From contig CAVPQY010000004.1 in NCBI GenBank assembly GCA_963707695.1, positions 1-64,000 of the forward strand: a stretch of DNA of 64,000 nucleotides. The letters run 5' to 3'. Positions 7,994 to 19,452 of this stretch are shown here, piece after piece. The notes under the pieces are model-generated. The model had not been told where the DNA came from and searched no databases. It saw nothing but the letters and a program-made list of their open reading frames with translations. This DNA is from JAOPZW01 sp963707695. GTDB lineage: Bacteria > Actinomycetota > Thermoleophilia > Solirubrobacterales > Solirubrobacteraceae. A program made the position numbers and the translations under genes. Every line of letters begins with the position of its first letter. Positions within the stretch are counted from its first letter, which is position 1.

Positions 7994-10875
7994 GCTCGCT
8001 CGCCTGCGGACGGCGCTGGCCGGGCGCTACCAGCTCGAACGGGAGCTCAGGGGCGGGGCGATGAGCCGGGTGTTCGTCGCCACCGAGTCGAGCCTCGGCC
8101 GCCAGGTCGTGATCAAGGTGCTCCCGCCGGAGCTCGCGGCCAGTCTCAGCGCGGACCGGTTCCGTCGCGAGATTCAGCTCGCCGCCTCGCTCCAGCACCC
8201 CCATATCGTGCCGCTGCTCGCCGCCGGCGAGGCCGCCGACCTCCTGTTCTTCACCATGCCCCTGGTGGAGGGCGAGTCGCTCCAGGCCCGGCTCGCGCGC
8301 GACGGCGAGCTGCCGGTGGGCGAGGCCACCCGGATCCTGCGCGACGTGGCGGACGCGCTGAGCTACGCCCACCGCCACGGCGTGGTGCACCGGGACATCA
8401 AGCCCGGCAACGTGCTGCTGTCCGACGGCCACGCGCTGGTGACCGACTTCGGCGTCGCCAAGGCGCTGGACCAATCGCGCCGGTCGTCGCTCACCAGCAC
8501 CGGGCTCGCGCTCGGCACGCCGACCTACATGGCGCCGGAGCAGGCGGCCGCCGACCCTCACACCGACCATCGGGCCGACATCTACGCGCTGGGCGCGCTC
8601 GGGTACGAGCTGCTCTCGGGCCGGCCTCCGTTCACCGCGCCGACGGCGCAGGCGGTGGTCGCGGCCCACCTCACCCAGACGCCGACGCCGCTGGCGCAGC
8701 TCCGGCTCGGCGTGCCACCCGCGCTGGCGGCGCTGGTGATGCGGTGCCTGGAGAAGCGGCCGGCCGACCGCTGGCAGAGCGCGGCGGAGATGCTGCAGGC
8801 GATCGAGGCGGTCGGCGCCCCACCGGCCGCGGCCGCCCCCGGGCGGACCCGGCGCGTGCGGCCCGCCGCGCTGGCGGCCGTCGGCGCCGCGCTCGCCGCC
8901 GCGCTGGTCGGCTGGCTGGTTCTGGGACGTCCGCGCGACGCCGCCCCGCTCGACGACGACCTGGTCGCGATCGCCCCCTTCGACGTTCCGGACCAGCGGC
9001 TCGCTCTCTGGCGGGAGGGGCTGGTGGACGTGCTCTCGCGCAACCTCGATGGCGCGGGGCCGATCCGCACGGTGCCGTCCACGACGGTGATCCGCCGCTG
9101 GAGCGGCCGGGCCGACCCGCCCTCCGCCGGCGAGCTGGGCCGGCGTACGGGGGCGGGGCTGGTGGTGTTCGGCACGCTGATCGGCGCCGGGCCCGACTCC
9201 GCCCGGCTCACGGTCACCGCGCTCGACGTCGCCGGCGGACGCCTTCTGGCCGAGATCGAGCTGCGCGACGCGGCCGACCGGATGGACCGGCTGGCCGACT
9301 CGCTCACGGTTCGGCTGCTGCGCGAGCTCGGACGCACCCGACGGATCGAGGTGTTCCGGGCCACCGCCATGGGGTCGACCTCCCTGCCCGCGCTCAAGGC
9401 ATTCCTGCGGGGCGAGCAGTGGTACCGGCGCGCCTCCTGGGACTCGGCGCTCGCCGCCTACGGCCAGGCGATATCCCTCGACAGCAATTTCGCGCTCGCG
9501 CTCTGGCGGTCGGGCAAGGTGCTGGGGTGGCAGCACTCTTCGGACGACTCCGTTTACCTGGCGCGAGCGATGCGGGCGGGGGCGCTTACTCATGGGCTGG
9601 CCCCGCGGGACAGCCTCCTCCTCACCGCCGATTCGGTGCTGGCCGAAGTGAACGCCACGGTTCCGCGCTGGCGCTGGTCGGCGGTGCGCCGGCTCCACGC
9701 GCTGGCGGAGGAGCTTACCCGCCGGTATCCCGACGACGCGGAGTCCTGGTACGTCCTCGGCGAGGCCCGCTTCCACTGGGGCTTTCCGGTCGGGCATACG
9801 CCGGCGGAGGCGCTGGAGGCGTTCGACCGCGCCATCCGGCAGGATTCCGCCTTCGCGCCGTCCTACATCCACGCGGTCGCGCTGGGCTTCTGGCTGGGCG
9901 GACCCGAGGTCGGCCACCGGTACGCCACGCGATACCTGGCCCTCCAGCCGACCGACGCATCGGTCGGCGGGATCCGTCTGGCCGACCAGCTCATCGGACG
10001 AAGTGCCACGCCCGCGGAAGCCGCGCGTCTCATCCGGCAGGCCTCACCGCAGGCGCTCCGCGACGCCGGGCTCAGCCCTGGCCCAGGTGCCGGACTCGGC
10101 CGAGACGGTCGTCGCGCTGAGCCGAGCCCTGGCGGCCGCTCCCCCGGGCGACGCCGCCTGGCTGGGCCCGGCGGACCGCCAGATGAGGCTCGGCGGTGCC
10201 CTGCTCTTTCGCGGGCACGTGCGGGAGGCGGTGCGAATCATCTACCAGAACCCGGAGGCGCTCCCGGTCCACCTGGTGGAAACCGGCCTGGTCGCGAAGG
10301 ACCTGCCGGATACGGCGGTGCGTCTCTTCCACCGCATCGCGGAGGGCAACCGGCTGGTGGGCGTGGCGACCACCCTGCCGTGGTGGGCTGCCCGGCGCGA
10401 CAGCGCCACCATCAAGGCCATCGAGCGTCGTACCGATTCGTTCGCCCGCGCTGCGCCGCTCGAGGTTGACCGCGGGATCGCGCGGTACACCGCGGACGCG
10501 GCCCGGGCCTACCTGGCGCTCCTGCGGCACGACACCGCCACGGCGGTACGCCGGCTGGAGGCCCTGCCGGACTCCCTGTGTTCCCTCTGCTACCAGCAGC
10601 GCATGACCCTGGGCCAGTTGCTCGCCTCGGGAGGGGACGACCGTAAGGCGGCGGCGCTGCTGGACCGCTGGCTCGTCGATCTGACCGTGCCGAGCGCAGT
10701 GATCTGGGCGTTGGAGCGGGCGCGAGTCGCGGAGAGGCTGGGCGAGCGGGATAAGGCCGTTCGCGGCTACCAGTACGTGGCCGACGTGTGGCGGCACGCC
10801 GATCCCGAGCTTCAGCCGTACGTCACGGAGGCGAAGCAGGGGCTGGCCCGGCTGACGAGCGAGCCGAGACGGTAA
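7887..10875 (+). CDS. Ser/Thr protein kinase with TolB-N-like and TPR sensor region (one frameshift)
   Basis: The kinase domain begins near 7990 (LRTALAGRYQLERELRGG). It contains VVIKVLPPEL, HPHIVPLL, HRDIKPGNVLL, VTDFGVAKAL and GTPTYMAPEQAA. The glycine loop is unusual (RGGAMSRVF in place of GAGGMATVY). A membrane segment (LAAALVGWLVLG, about 8900-8930) leads to a TolB-N-like domain (DDLVAIAPFDVPDQR) and then TPR-like helices to the end. One net +1 shift near 10060 separates the two long reading frames. The start is uncertain: ATG 7887 is the nearest in-frame ATG, but family similarity starts about 100 bases later. The sensor half resembles that of the SARP-type regulators at 46012 and 50313 more than the other kinases' propellers. 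Confidence 0.8.
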
Positions 10876-10956
10876 ACCGCCGGGCCTGAGTGCCCGCTAG
10901 CTAATCCGCCGCTCCGGACGCATCTTCAGCCCATCCCCAACCGACAAGCCGCCCCC

Positions 10957-13633
<2,677 letters not shown>

Positions 13634-13660
13634 CGTCTGCGGGATGCAACGTGCGAGGCG

Positions 13661-13810
13661 TCATCTCCCCGCCAGCCGGACCCGCGCGCCGTCCACCCGG
13701 CCCTCGAGGCCGGCCGCGAGTCGGGCGATCGGATCGCTCAGCGCGTCATCCGGTGGGGCACGCTTTACGATACCGTGCGGCGATACGAAGGGCCAGCAGA
13801 TGCCGGCGAG
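13661..13810 (-). other. startless open frame downstream of the DinB-like gene
   Basis: Directly after the DinB-like stop, the same minus frame stays open for about 49 codons. It includes the plausible peptide SPHGIVKRAPPDDALSDPI and ends at 13661. There is no ATG, GTG or TTG to start it. It could be the 3' remnant of a lost gene or chance. Nothing else is seen between the kinase stop at 13633 and 13810. Confidence 0.25.
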
Positions 13811-14341
13811 CTACTCCTCCTTCTCCTTCGCCGTCGGCGGCACCCGCCCGTTGAGCCGGAGGTAGTTGGCGAGCTGGCTGTAGTGGTCGGCCCAGTCGTC
13901 CACCGTGATGAACATCGCCTCCACCCGGGTGAAGTCGCTGGGGCCGAACAGCTTCACCTTGCCGCCCAGGTCCGAGTCGTTCACCTTGGCGAGCGCCGAG
14001 GCGCAGAAGTCGAAGGTCTCCTTGAGCCGGGCCACCTGCTTGTCCTTCCCCGCCCCCGGCTTCACTTCGGCGCGCTTGGGTGCCGCCGCGCCGCTGATCT
14101 GGCCGCAGAGGAAGTCGTTCCCCTCCGCCAGGTGCGCGATCACGTCCGCGAAGCTCATCTGCGCCGGCGTCGGCTTGTAGCCGTATTTGTCGGCCGGCAT
14201 CTCCTCCGCCGCGGCGACCAGATGGCGCGAGGCGCGCTCCTCGCCCTTGCGGAAGGCATCGGAGACGGGGGTGGACTGCGCTGCAGCGGCCGGGGCGAGC
14301 AGGCAGGTGGCGAGCGCGAGAACAACAAGCGAGAGCCTCAT
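13811..14341 (-). CDS. exported DinB-like four-helix protein
   Basis: A 176-residue protein with a Sec signal peptide (residues 1-22, LALATCLLAPAAAAQS). The body resembles the DinB/YfiT four-helix fold: MSFADVIAHLAEGNDFLCGQ with the metal-binding-type histidine, then DDWADHYSQLANYLRLNGRVPP, which is the family's characteristic end. Many relatives bind a metal or act as bacillithiol-type transferases; exported forms like this are of unknown function. It is not linked by overlap to any neighbour. Confidence 0.78.
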   Translation of the reverse strand: MRLSLVVLALATCLLAPAAAAQSTPVSDAFRKGEERASRHLVAAAEEMPADKYGYKPTPAQMSFADVIAHLAEGNDFLCGQISGAAAPKRAEVKPGAGKDKQVARLKETFDFCASALAKVNDSDLGGKVKLFGPSDFTRVEAMFITVDDWADHYSQLANYLRLNGRVPPTAKEKEE

Positions 14342-14370
14342 GGGTCGGTCCGAGGTGTGAGGTGGATGGA

Positions 14371-14787
14371 TTACCTGGCTTTGAGTGCCGCGGCGGCTCG
14401 GGCGTAGTCCTTCGGCCTGACCCAGAGGAGCATGCCGTAGCGTCCCTTGCCGGCGGTCACCGCATCGACCGCCGTGACATTGATCTTCCGCTCCGCGAGC
14501 CGCTTCAGGTGATTGTGGACCGCGCCCACCCGGTCGTCGCCCTGGACCAGAAATCCCTTCTTGGCGTCGCTCAGCCGCCACCCGTTCTTCCGGGCGATTC
14601 GGCGGATCGGACCCAGGTCCTCGGCGATCAGATCGACCTGTCCCTTTCCCCCTCGGGTCGGAAACGCGGTAAAGGCCACGAGGTTCACTCCGGCTTCTCG
14701 CAGCTCATCGGTAATCCGCGCCCCCTGTCCCGGGCGGCTGGGAACCATCAGGTAGGCATAATTGACCCTGCGAACTCGGTCGGCCAT
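14371..14787 (-). CDS. ACT-domain-like small protein
   Basis: A 138-residue cytoplasmic protein with two ACT-like halves: YAYLMVPSRPGQGARITDELREAG then VNLVAFTAFPTRGG, and later DRVGAVHNHLKRLAERKINV followed by TAVDAVTAGKGRYGMLLWV. ACT domains usually bind small ligands such as amino acids to control enzymes. No enzyme gene is fused or overlapping, so the partner is unknown. Family assignment rests on the repeated beta-alpha-beta pattern and is moderately sure. Confidence 0.7.
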   Translation of the reverse strand: MADRVRRVNYAYLMVPSRPGQGARITDELREAGVNLVAFTAFPTRGGKGQVDLIAEDLGPIRRIARKNGWRLSDAKKGFLVQGDDRVGAVHNHLKRLAERKINVTAVDAVTAGKGRYGMLLWVRPKDYARAAAALKAR

Positions 14788-14875
14788 GAAAACCCCCCTT
14801 GGGTAGGTGCTTGGATCCTAGCAGAGTTGCCGGCCGAAGGGAGGGATGAGTCGCCCCCCATGTAGGCGCTGATCT

Positions 14876-15749
14876 TTACGGCACGCGAAAATGCAGCGGG
14901 TCCCTGAGACTCTGCAGCTCGCGGTAGTAATAGAGCGGCGTCGGCCGCTTGCCGTTGAACCTCAGCCGCCTGAGAAACGCAATCTCTTCCTCGGTCACGG
15001 TGGCGCTGAGCGTGGGATCCCGAAGGAACTCGGTGAGCCCGGGGTCTTCGCCGCCCGAATGGCCGGGTTGTCCGCTCGACGAACTCGAATCGCTTCACGT
15101 GCGCGGCGGCGACCCTGGGATTGAGCGCGATCTCGAGCGCGAAGGTCGCGAGGTCGATGTCCCAGGATTCGATCATCGGATCCAGAAACGCGACGCAGTG
15201 CTCCCGGGACAGATGGAAGATGTCCGTATCCAGGAACTCGAGCACGAGGACGCGCATCTCCTCGAAGCTTCGGCCGCCGAGGTCCGCGACCATGCGGAGC
15301 CAGTACTCGTTGCCCAGCTCTTCCTTGGCCACGCCTGCGAGCACGTCCAGCAGCCGTTGGGTGACCAGCCTCTCCAGCTCGCCGAATGGCTGCGCCTCGA
15401 AGATCGCGCGGACGTGCCGGTGCCTGTCGGGATGACACTTGCGGAGGATCAGCTCGCGGACTTCCCGGAACAAGGGCGCGGGCTCTTCCCCCAGCTCTCG
15501 CTTCAGTTCCGCCCTCCGCTCCACCGCCGCCAACCGCGCCAGCTCACCGCTCGGCAGCTTCAGGAACCGGTCCATCTTGTCATAGATGTCGGTACGGTTC
15601 GGAGCGGGGGGCGCCTTCTTCCGGGTCAGGAGCTGCGAAATGTAGGACTCGGTCACCTGTGCGGCTCGCGCGAGCTCGCGCTGCCCCAGGCCGAATTCCT
15701 CCAACCGCTGCCGTATCAGGAACGACACATCCAAGGGGATGTCCTCCAA
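14876..15749 (-). CDS. XRE-family helix-turn-helix regulator (two frameshifts near its end)
   Basis: Starts at TTG 15749. An N-terminal XRE helix-turn-helix (residues about 8-40: LEEFGLGQRELARAAQVTES, YISQLLTRKKAPP) is followed by a long helical region of unknown fold. The C-terminus needs two shifts near 15045-15075, each equal to one missing base, to read DPGLTEFLRDPTLSA, FLRRLRFNGKRPTPLYYYRE, LQSLRDPLHFRVP and stop at 14876. That ending has an amphipathic, protein-like composition, whereas the unshifted frames do not. It is divergent from the small barrel protein at 15909, with an inverted repeat near its start, so it may control that promoter and itself. Confidence 0.72.
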
Positions 15750-15764
15750 GATGAGCCGGGCGTG

Positions 15765-15782
15765 TTAACTGACGAAAGTTAA
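15765..15782. promoter_or_regulatory. inverted repeat upstream of the XRE regulator
   Basis: TTAACT-6-AGTTAA lies 16-33 bp upstream of the XRE start codon. A second palindrome, ACTTGACAAGT (15817-15827), overlaps the -35 box of the divergent promoter. Both sit in an AT-rich island. They are plausible operators for the XRE protein. Confidence 0.5.
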
Positions 15783-15818
15783 TCACGTCCTCCACTGTGG
15801 TCAATAAACGTGCTTCAC

Positions 15819-15847
15819 TTGACAAGTATAGTAAATCACGGTAACAT
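15819..15847 (+). promoter_or_regulatory. sigma-70-type promoter for the dimeric-barrel gene
   Basis: TTGACA (15819-15824), a 17-bp spacer and TAACAT (15842-15847) make one of the best consensus promoters in the window. The -35 box lies inside the palindrome ACTTGACAAGT, a position typical of repressor control. Confidence 0.7.
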
Positions 15848-15908
15848 GAACATCTCTAAAGCACATTGGTTAAGCCCCTCTAGTCTTCGACGCACCAAGG
15901 AGTTCGAT

Positions 15909-16223
15909 ATGTACGCACGCAACGTCTCGATCCATCTCAAGCCCAATAGCGTCAGTGAGTTCACCCAGAAGTTCGAGAAGGACATCCTGCCCCTGCTGCG
16001 CAAGCAGAGCGGCTTCAAGGACGAGATCACGTTCCTCGCCGAGGGCGGTCGGGAAGCGGTCGCCATCAGCTTGTGGGATCGCAAGGAGAACGCGGAACAG
16101 TACGGCCGCGACACGTATCCCCAGGTGCTCAAGGGGTTGACGGCGCTGGTCGAAGGCACGCCAGAAGTGCAGGCGTACGAGGTCGGCAACTCGACCTTTC
16201 ACGACATCGCCTCGAAGGTCTAA
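15909..16223 (+). CDS. small dimeric alpha/beta-barrel protein (ABM-like)
   Basis: A 104-residue protein resembling antibiotic-biosynthesis-monooxygenase-type dimeric barrels: YARNVSIHLKPNSVSEFTQK, then ISLWDRKENAEQY and YEVGNSTFHD. Such proteins are small cytoplasmic dimers that bind or oxidise diverse ligands; no catalytic residues can be assigned. The start is set by an AAGGAG sequence 7 bases upstream of ATG 15909. It has a strong promoter and is divergent from the XRE regulator. A hairpin separates it from groES. Confidence 0.75.
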   Translation: MYARNVSIHLKPNSVSEFTQKFEKDILPLLRKQSGFKDEITFLAEGGREAVAISLWDRKENAEQYGRDTYPQVLKGLTALVEGTPEVQAYEVGNSTFHDIASKV

Positions 16224-16239
16224 GCCGGACCGGTACGTG

Positions 16240-16259
16240 GGGGTGGCATGAGCCACCCC
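16240..16259 (+). terminator. hairpin between the barrel gene and groES
   Basis: A perfect 8-bp stem, GGGGTGGC and GCCACCCC, with an ATGA loop begins 17 bases after the upstream stop. It is followed by TGTTT, a short T-rich tail. It is probably a weak terminator or processing site insulating groESL from the strong upstream promoter. Confidence 0.5.
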
Positions 16260-16321
16260 TGTTTCCGCGCTGCGCAGACCGTTCGGGGCAGGCAAGCCCC
16301 TGATCCACCTCCGAGGTACCA

Positions 16322-16636
16322 ATGTCCACTGCGACCAAAGCCAGACCCAAAATCAAGATCCATCCCCTCGAGGACCGCGCGGTGATCCTGCCGGCGGAGG
16401 AGGCGGAGTCCATGCGCGGCCCGCTGTACATCCCGGATACCGCCAAGGAGAAGCCCACCCAGGGCGAGGTTCTCGCCGTCGGCCCGGGCCGGATCGAAAA
16501 GGGCGAGCGGATCCCGATGGAGGTCAAGCCGGGCGATCAGGTCTTGTACGGCAAGTACAGCGGAACGCCCTATCAGGCGGGCGATGATGAACTGATCATC
16601 GTCAAGATGTCCGACATTCTGGCCAAGATCGGTTGA
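16322..16636 (+). CDS. groES: co-chaperonin GroES
   Basis: A 104-residue Hsp10 that caps the GroEL ring during protein folding. Family features are IHPLEDRAVILPAEEAE, the mobile loop region MRGPLYIPDTAKEKPTQG, EVLAVGPGR, and VKPGDQVLYGKYSGTP. The N-terminus carries about eight extra residues (MSTATKAR), which is common outside enterobacteria. It lies 29 bp upstream of groEL in the standard operon. No CIRCE inverted repeat is visible upstream, so HrcA control is not evident. Confidence 0.95.
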   Translation: MSTATKARPKIKIHPLEDRAVILPAEEAESMRGPLYIPDTAKEKPTQGEVLAVGPGRIEKGERIPMEVKPGDQVLYGKYSGTPYQAGDDELIIVKMSDILAKIG

Positions 16637-16665
16637 GGCGGCCACCTCCGGAGGAGTGAACTCAT

Positions 16666-18297
16666 ATGTCAGCGAAGGAACTGCAGTTCAGTGTCGACGC
16701 CCGCGCCCGGCTCAAGCGTGGGGTGGATGCCCTGGCCGAGGCGGTCAAGATCACGCTCGGTCCCAAGGGCCGGAACGTCGTCATCGACAAGAAGTTCGGC
16801 TCCCCGACCATCACCAAGGACGGCGTGACGGTCGCCAAGGAGGTCGAGCTGTCCGATCCGGTCGAGAACATGGGTGCACAGATGGTGAAGGAGGTCGCCA
16901 CCAAGACCTCCGACCTCGCCGGCGACGGCACCACCACGGCCACCGTGCTGGCCCAGGCGCTCTTCCGCGAGGGCCTCAAGAACGTCACCGCCGGCGCCAA
17001 CCCGATGGAGTTGAAGCGGGGCATCGACAAGGCGGTCGAGGCGGTCGTCGAGGACCTCAGGAAGCTGAGCGTCCCCTCGGCCGGCAAGAAGGAGATCGCC
17101 CAGGTCGGCACCATCTCCGCCAACAACGACAGGGAGATCGGCAACCTGATCGCCGAGGCGATGGAGAAGGTGGGCAAGGACGGGGTCATCACCGTGGAAG
17201 AGGCCAAGGGCCTCGAGACCACGCTGGAGACGGTGGACGGGACCCAGTTCGACCGCGGTTACCTCTCGCCCTACTTCGTGACCGATCCGGAGAAGATGGA
17301 GACCGTCCTGGAGGATGCCTATCTGCTCATCCACGACAAGAAGATCTCCTCGATGAAGGAGCTCCTCCCCATCCTCGAGAAGGTGGTACAGGGCGGGAAG
17401 CCTCTCCTCGTCATCGCCGAGGATGTCGACGGCGAGGCGCTGGCCACGCTGGTCGTGAACAAGCTCCGCGGCACCCTGAAGGTCGCCGCCGTCAAGGCGC
17501 CGGGCTTCGGTGACCGCCGGAAGGAGATCCTGGGTGACATCGCGGCGCTCACCGGCGGGCAGGTGATCAGCGAGGAGGTCGGCTTCAAGCTCGAGAACGT
17601 CGCCCTCACCGACCTGGGTCGCGCCAAGCGGGTCGTGATCGACAAGGACGACACCACCATCGTGGACGGCAAGGGCAAGCCCGACGACATCCAGGGCCGG
17701 ATCAACGCGATCAAGGCGGCGATCGAGAAGAGCACCTCGGACTACGATCGGGAGAAGTTGCAGGAGCGGTTGGCCAAGCTCTCCGGCGGCGTGGCGATCA
17801 TCAACGTCGGCGCGGCCACCGAGACCGAGATGAAGGAGAAGAAGGCCCGGGTCGAGGACGCGCTCCACGCGACCCGCGCCGCGGTCGAGGAGGGCATCGT
17901 GCCGGGCGGGGGCGTCGCCCTTATCCGGGCGCAGTCCGCGCTCGACAGGATCCGGGGCAGCGAGGACGAGAAGACCGGCGTGGACATCGTACGGCGCGCG
18001 CTGGAGGAGCCGATCCGACTGATCGCCCAGAACGCGGGCGCGGAAGGCTCGATCGTCGTCGCCAAGGTGAGGGCGTCCAAGGACAGGAACTTCGGGTACA
18101 ACGCCCTGACCGACACCTACGAGGACCTGGTGAAGGCGGGCGTGATCGACCCGACCAAGGTCACCCGCACGGCGTTGCAGAACGCGGCCTCCATCGCAGG
18201 GCTGCTGCTCACCACCGAGTGCGTGGTGGTGGAGAGGCCGGAAGCGAAGCCGGCGCTCGCGGGGCCGCCGGGCGGCGGCATGGGTGGGATGTACTAG
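16666..18297 (+). CDS. groEL: chaperonin GroEL
   Basis: A 543-residue Hsp60, full length. ATP-site motifs include ITLGPKGRNVV, TKDGVTVAKEVEL and AGDGTTTATVLAQ (residue 85 onward). The C-terminus ends in the typical glycine/methionine tail (GGGMGGMY). A good GGAGGAG ribosome-binding site precedes ATG 16666. Protein-coding signal is unbroken across the whole gene, which makes it a useful control for sequence quality. It folds client proteins with GroES in the cytoplasm. Confidence 0.97.
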   Translation: MSAKELQFSVDARARLKRGVDALAEAVKITLGPKGRNVVIDKKFGSPTITKDGVTVAKEVELSDPVENMGAQMVKEVATKTSDLAGDGTTTATVLAQALFREGLKNVTAGANPMELKRGIDKAVEAVVEDLRKLSVPSAGKKEIAQVGTISANNDREIGNLIAEAMEKVGKDGVITVEEAKGLETTLETVDGTQFDRGYLSPYFVTDPEKMETVLEDAYLLIHDKKISSMKELLPILEKVVQGGKPLLVIAEDVDGEALATLVVNKLRGTLKVAAVKAPGFGDRRKEILGDIAALTGGQVISEEVGFKLENVALTDLGRAKRVVIDKDDTTIVDGKGKPDDIQGRINAIKAAIEKSTSDYDREKLQERLAKLSGGVAIINVGAATETEMKEKKARVEDALHATRAAVEEGIVPGGGVALIRAQSALDRIRGSEDEKTGVDIVRRALEEPIRLIAQNAGAEGSIVVAKVRASKDRNFGYNALTDTYEDLVKAGVIDPTKVTRTALQNAASIAGLLLTTECVVVERPEAKPALAGPPGGGMGGMY

Positions 18298-18327
18298 TAC
18301 CGGAATGCCGTAACAGGCGAGGCTCGT

Positions 18328-18774
18328 ATGATGCTGGCCCAATATCAGGACCTCGTGCTCCCCTCGCTACGCCGCCTGGTGGAGCACCAGCATCAGCATG
18401 ATACCGGCGAGCGGGACGCGGCCCGGTTTCTCCATTCGGTGGTAGACCAGTTGCGGGGGCAAGGTGTCGATCTGCCCGTCGAGGGTGGACCGTGGACCGT
18501 CGGGGCACGGTGGCTCGAGGGTCCCGGGCGGGGCGGGCTCCCGGTGATCCCTCTGGTGCAGCGGGGGGATATGGTCATCATGACCGGCACGTGGGATGAG
18601 GCCCGGCGACTGACCGGGCTCTTGAACTGGTGTAATGCGCCGGCCTCGCTGTCGCCGGCGAGGGATTATCGGAGAAACGCTGTCGCCGAATCGCGAGCGC
18701 AGCCGGGGCTCGATCCTGCACGGGCAGCTGGTCGAGGTCCCGCTGCAGGCGTCGGGCCAGGGGCCCAACGATGA
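18328..18774 (+). CDS. hypothetical protein after groEL
   Basis: A 148-residue open frame beginning with ATGATG 30 bases after groEL. The first 110 residues look protein-like (LVLPSLRRLVEHQ, GDMVIMTGTWDEARRLTGLLN); the rest is arginine/alanine-rich. Another frame in the 3' half reads ILHGQLVEVPLQASGQGPND, so a net +1 shift near 18650-18700 is possible. No family is recognised. Given its position it may be cotranscribed with groESL. Confidence 0.45.
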   Translation: MMLAQYQDLVLPSLRRLVEHQHQHDTGERDAARFLHSVVDQLRGQGVDLPVEGGPWTVGARWLEGPGRGGLPVIPLVQRGDMVIMTGTWDEARRLTGLLNWCNAPASLSPARDYRRNAVAESRAQPGLDPARAAGRGPAAGVGPGAQR

Positions 18775-18844
18775 TGCGGCCGACTCATCCGAGGACGAGC
18801 CGGCCGCAAGCATCCGTCATGCGGCTCGCGCCGCACCTGCATTA

Positions 18845-19057
18845 CTACTGGGCGAGCTTGGCCACGTTCTCCGCGGCCGGGCCCTTCTGACCTGCCACGA
18901 CGTCGAACTCGACCCGGTCGCCTTCCGCGAGGCTCTTGAAGCCCTCGCCCTGAATCGCCGAATGATGGACGAAGCAGTCCTTCTGACCGTCCTCAGGCGT
19001 GATGAAACCAAAGCCCTTCGCGTCGTTGAACCATTTGACTGTGCCGGTGGTACGCAT
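18845..19057 (-). CDS. csp: cold-shock protein, CspA family
   Basis: A 70-residue single cold-shock domain with both RNA-binding motifs: KGFGFI (RNP1) and DCFVHHSAI (RNP2). Csp proteins bind single-stranded RNA and act as RNA chaperones or transcription antiterminators in the cytoplasm. It is nearly identical to the second copy at 25123-25329. It has its own promoter (19195-19223) and a structured leader (19120-19160) shared with that copy and with rpsU, which suggests common post-initiation control. Confidence 0.95.
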   Translation of the reverse strand: MRTTGTVKWFNDAKGFGFITPEDGQKDCFVHHSAIQGEGFKSLAEGDRVEFDVVAGQKGPAAENVAKLAQ

Positions 19058-19119
19058 TGTTCCCGCTCCTAGAGCTGGTGTGATCGGAGTGGGACAGTGC
19101 GGTTCACGTCCGACTAAAC

Positions 19120-19160
19120 AAAAGGGCCGGCGTCAACGCCAGCCCTGCCTGATCACGTTG
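19120..19160 (-). promoter_or_regulatory. csp leader element: CAACGTGATCAGG box plus terminator-like hairpin
   Basis: In the transcript direction the leader reads CAACGTGATCAGG, then a 10-bp GC stem with loop TTGA (AGGGCTGGCG and CGCCGGCCCT, one G-T pair), then TTTTG. It lies 34 bp after the -10 box, and the T-run sits 62 bp before the csp start. The same box and hairpin recur upstream of the second csp (25474-25513) and of rpsU (28168-28210). The 13-base box is invariant in all three. Confidence 0.75.
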
Positions 19161-19194
19161 GGTTCGGTCGCGCGAGCGCTCCCGATGTTCGAGC

Positions 19195-19223
19195 AATATA
19201 GCGCCCGGGACTGCGGCCGGCAA
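19195..19223 (-). promoter_or_regulatory. promoter of csp copy 1
   Basis: On the minus strand: TTGCCG, 17 bp, TATATT. The spacing to the leader box (34 bp) matches that of the other two genes with this leader (32 and 35 bp), which supports the call. Confidence 0.7.
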
Positions 19224-19248
19224 GGCACACCTTCGGCACCCCGCTCCT

Positions 19249-19422
19249 TCAGGCGGGCCCGTGGCCGTAGTTGCACCGGTTGTTCCCCTCGAATACCGCG
19301 TGCCCGTATTGGCAGAGCCGGGCCGTCGCTTTCGACGAATCCTTGTCGACATCGACTCGCCCCGAGACGTCGCGTCCCAGCAGCCGCCCAAAGCTTCGCT
19401 CGATGAGCCTGATGATGTCCAT
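19249..19422 (-). CDS. 57-residue microprotein with paired CxYGH motifs
   Basis: A short open frame starting at ATG 19422 with a strong AGGAGG sequence just upstream. It encodes MDIIRLIERSFGRLLGRDVS followed by a C-terminal pair of motifs, CQYGH and CNYGH, 11 residues apart, that could bind one zinc ion. The ribosome-binding site, codon composition and paired motif argue for a real gene. It follows the cysteine-rich gene at 19453 by 30 bases and is probably the last gene of the prpE-hydrolase run. No family is recognised. It overlaps no other credible gene. Confidence 0.6.
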   Translation of the reverse strand: MDIIRLIERSFGRLLGRDVSGRVDVDKDSSKATARLCQYGHAVFEGNNRCNYGHGPA

Positions 19423-19452
19423 GACTTCCTCCTGGAAGACCTTACCGCCAGG

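Noticed and set aside
7581..9917. Long minus-strand frame opposite the kinase at 7887
   Set aside because: Composition is the complement of kinase codons; only its first 140 bases (the aldolase remnant) carry real similarity.
16224..16321. CIRCE-type HrcA operator before groES
   Set aside because: No TTAGCACTC/GAGTGCTAA-like repeat is present; only a short GC hairpin and a GGGGC-GCCCC repeat.
18635..19072. Plus-strand gene across the csp locus
   Set aside because: Overlaps the whole csp gene and leader on the other strand; only its first part might be the shifted end of the gene at 18328.
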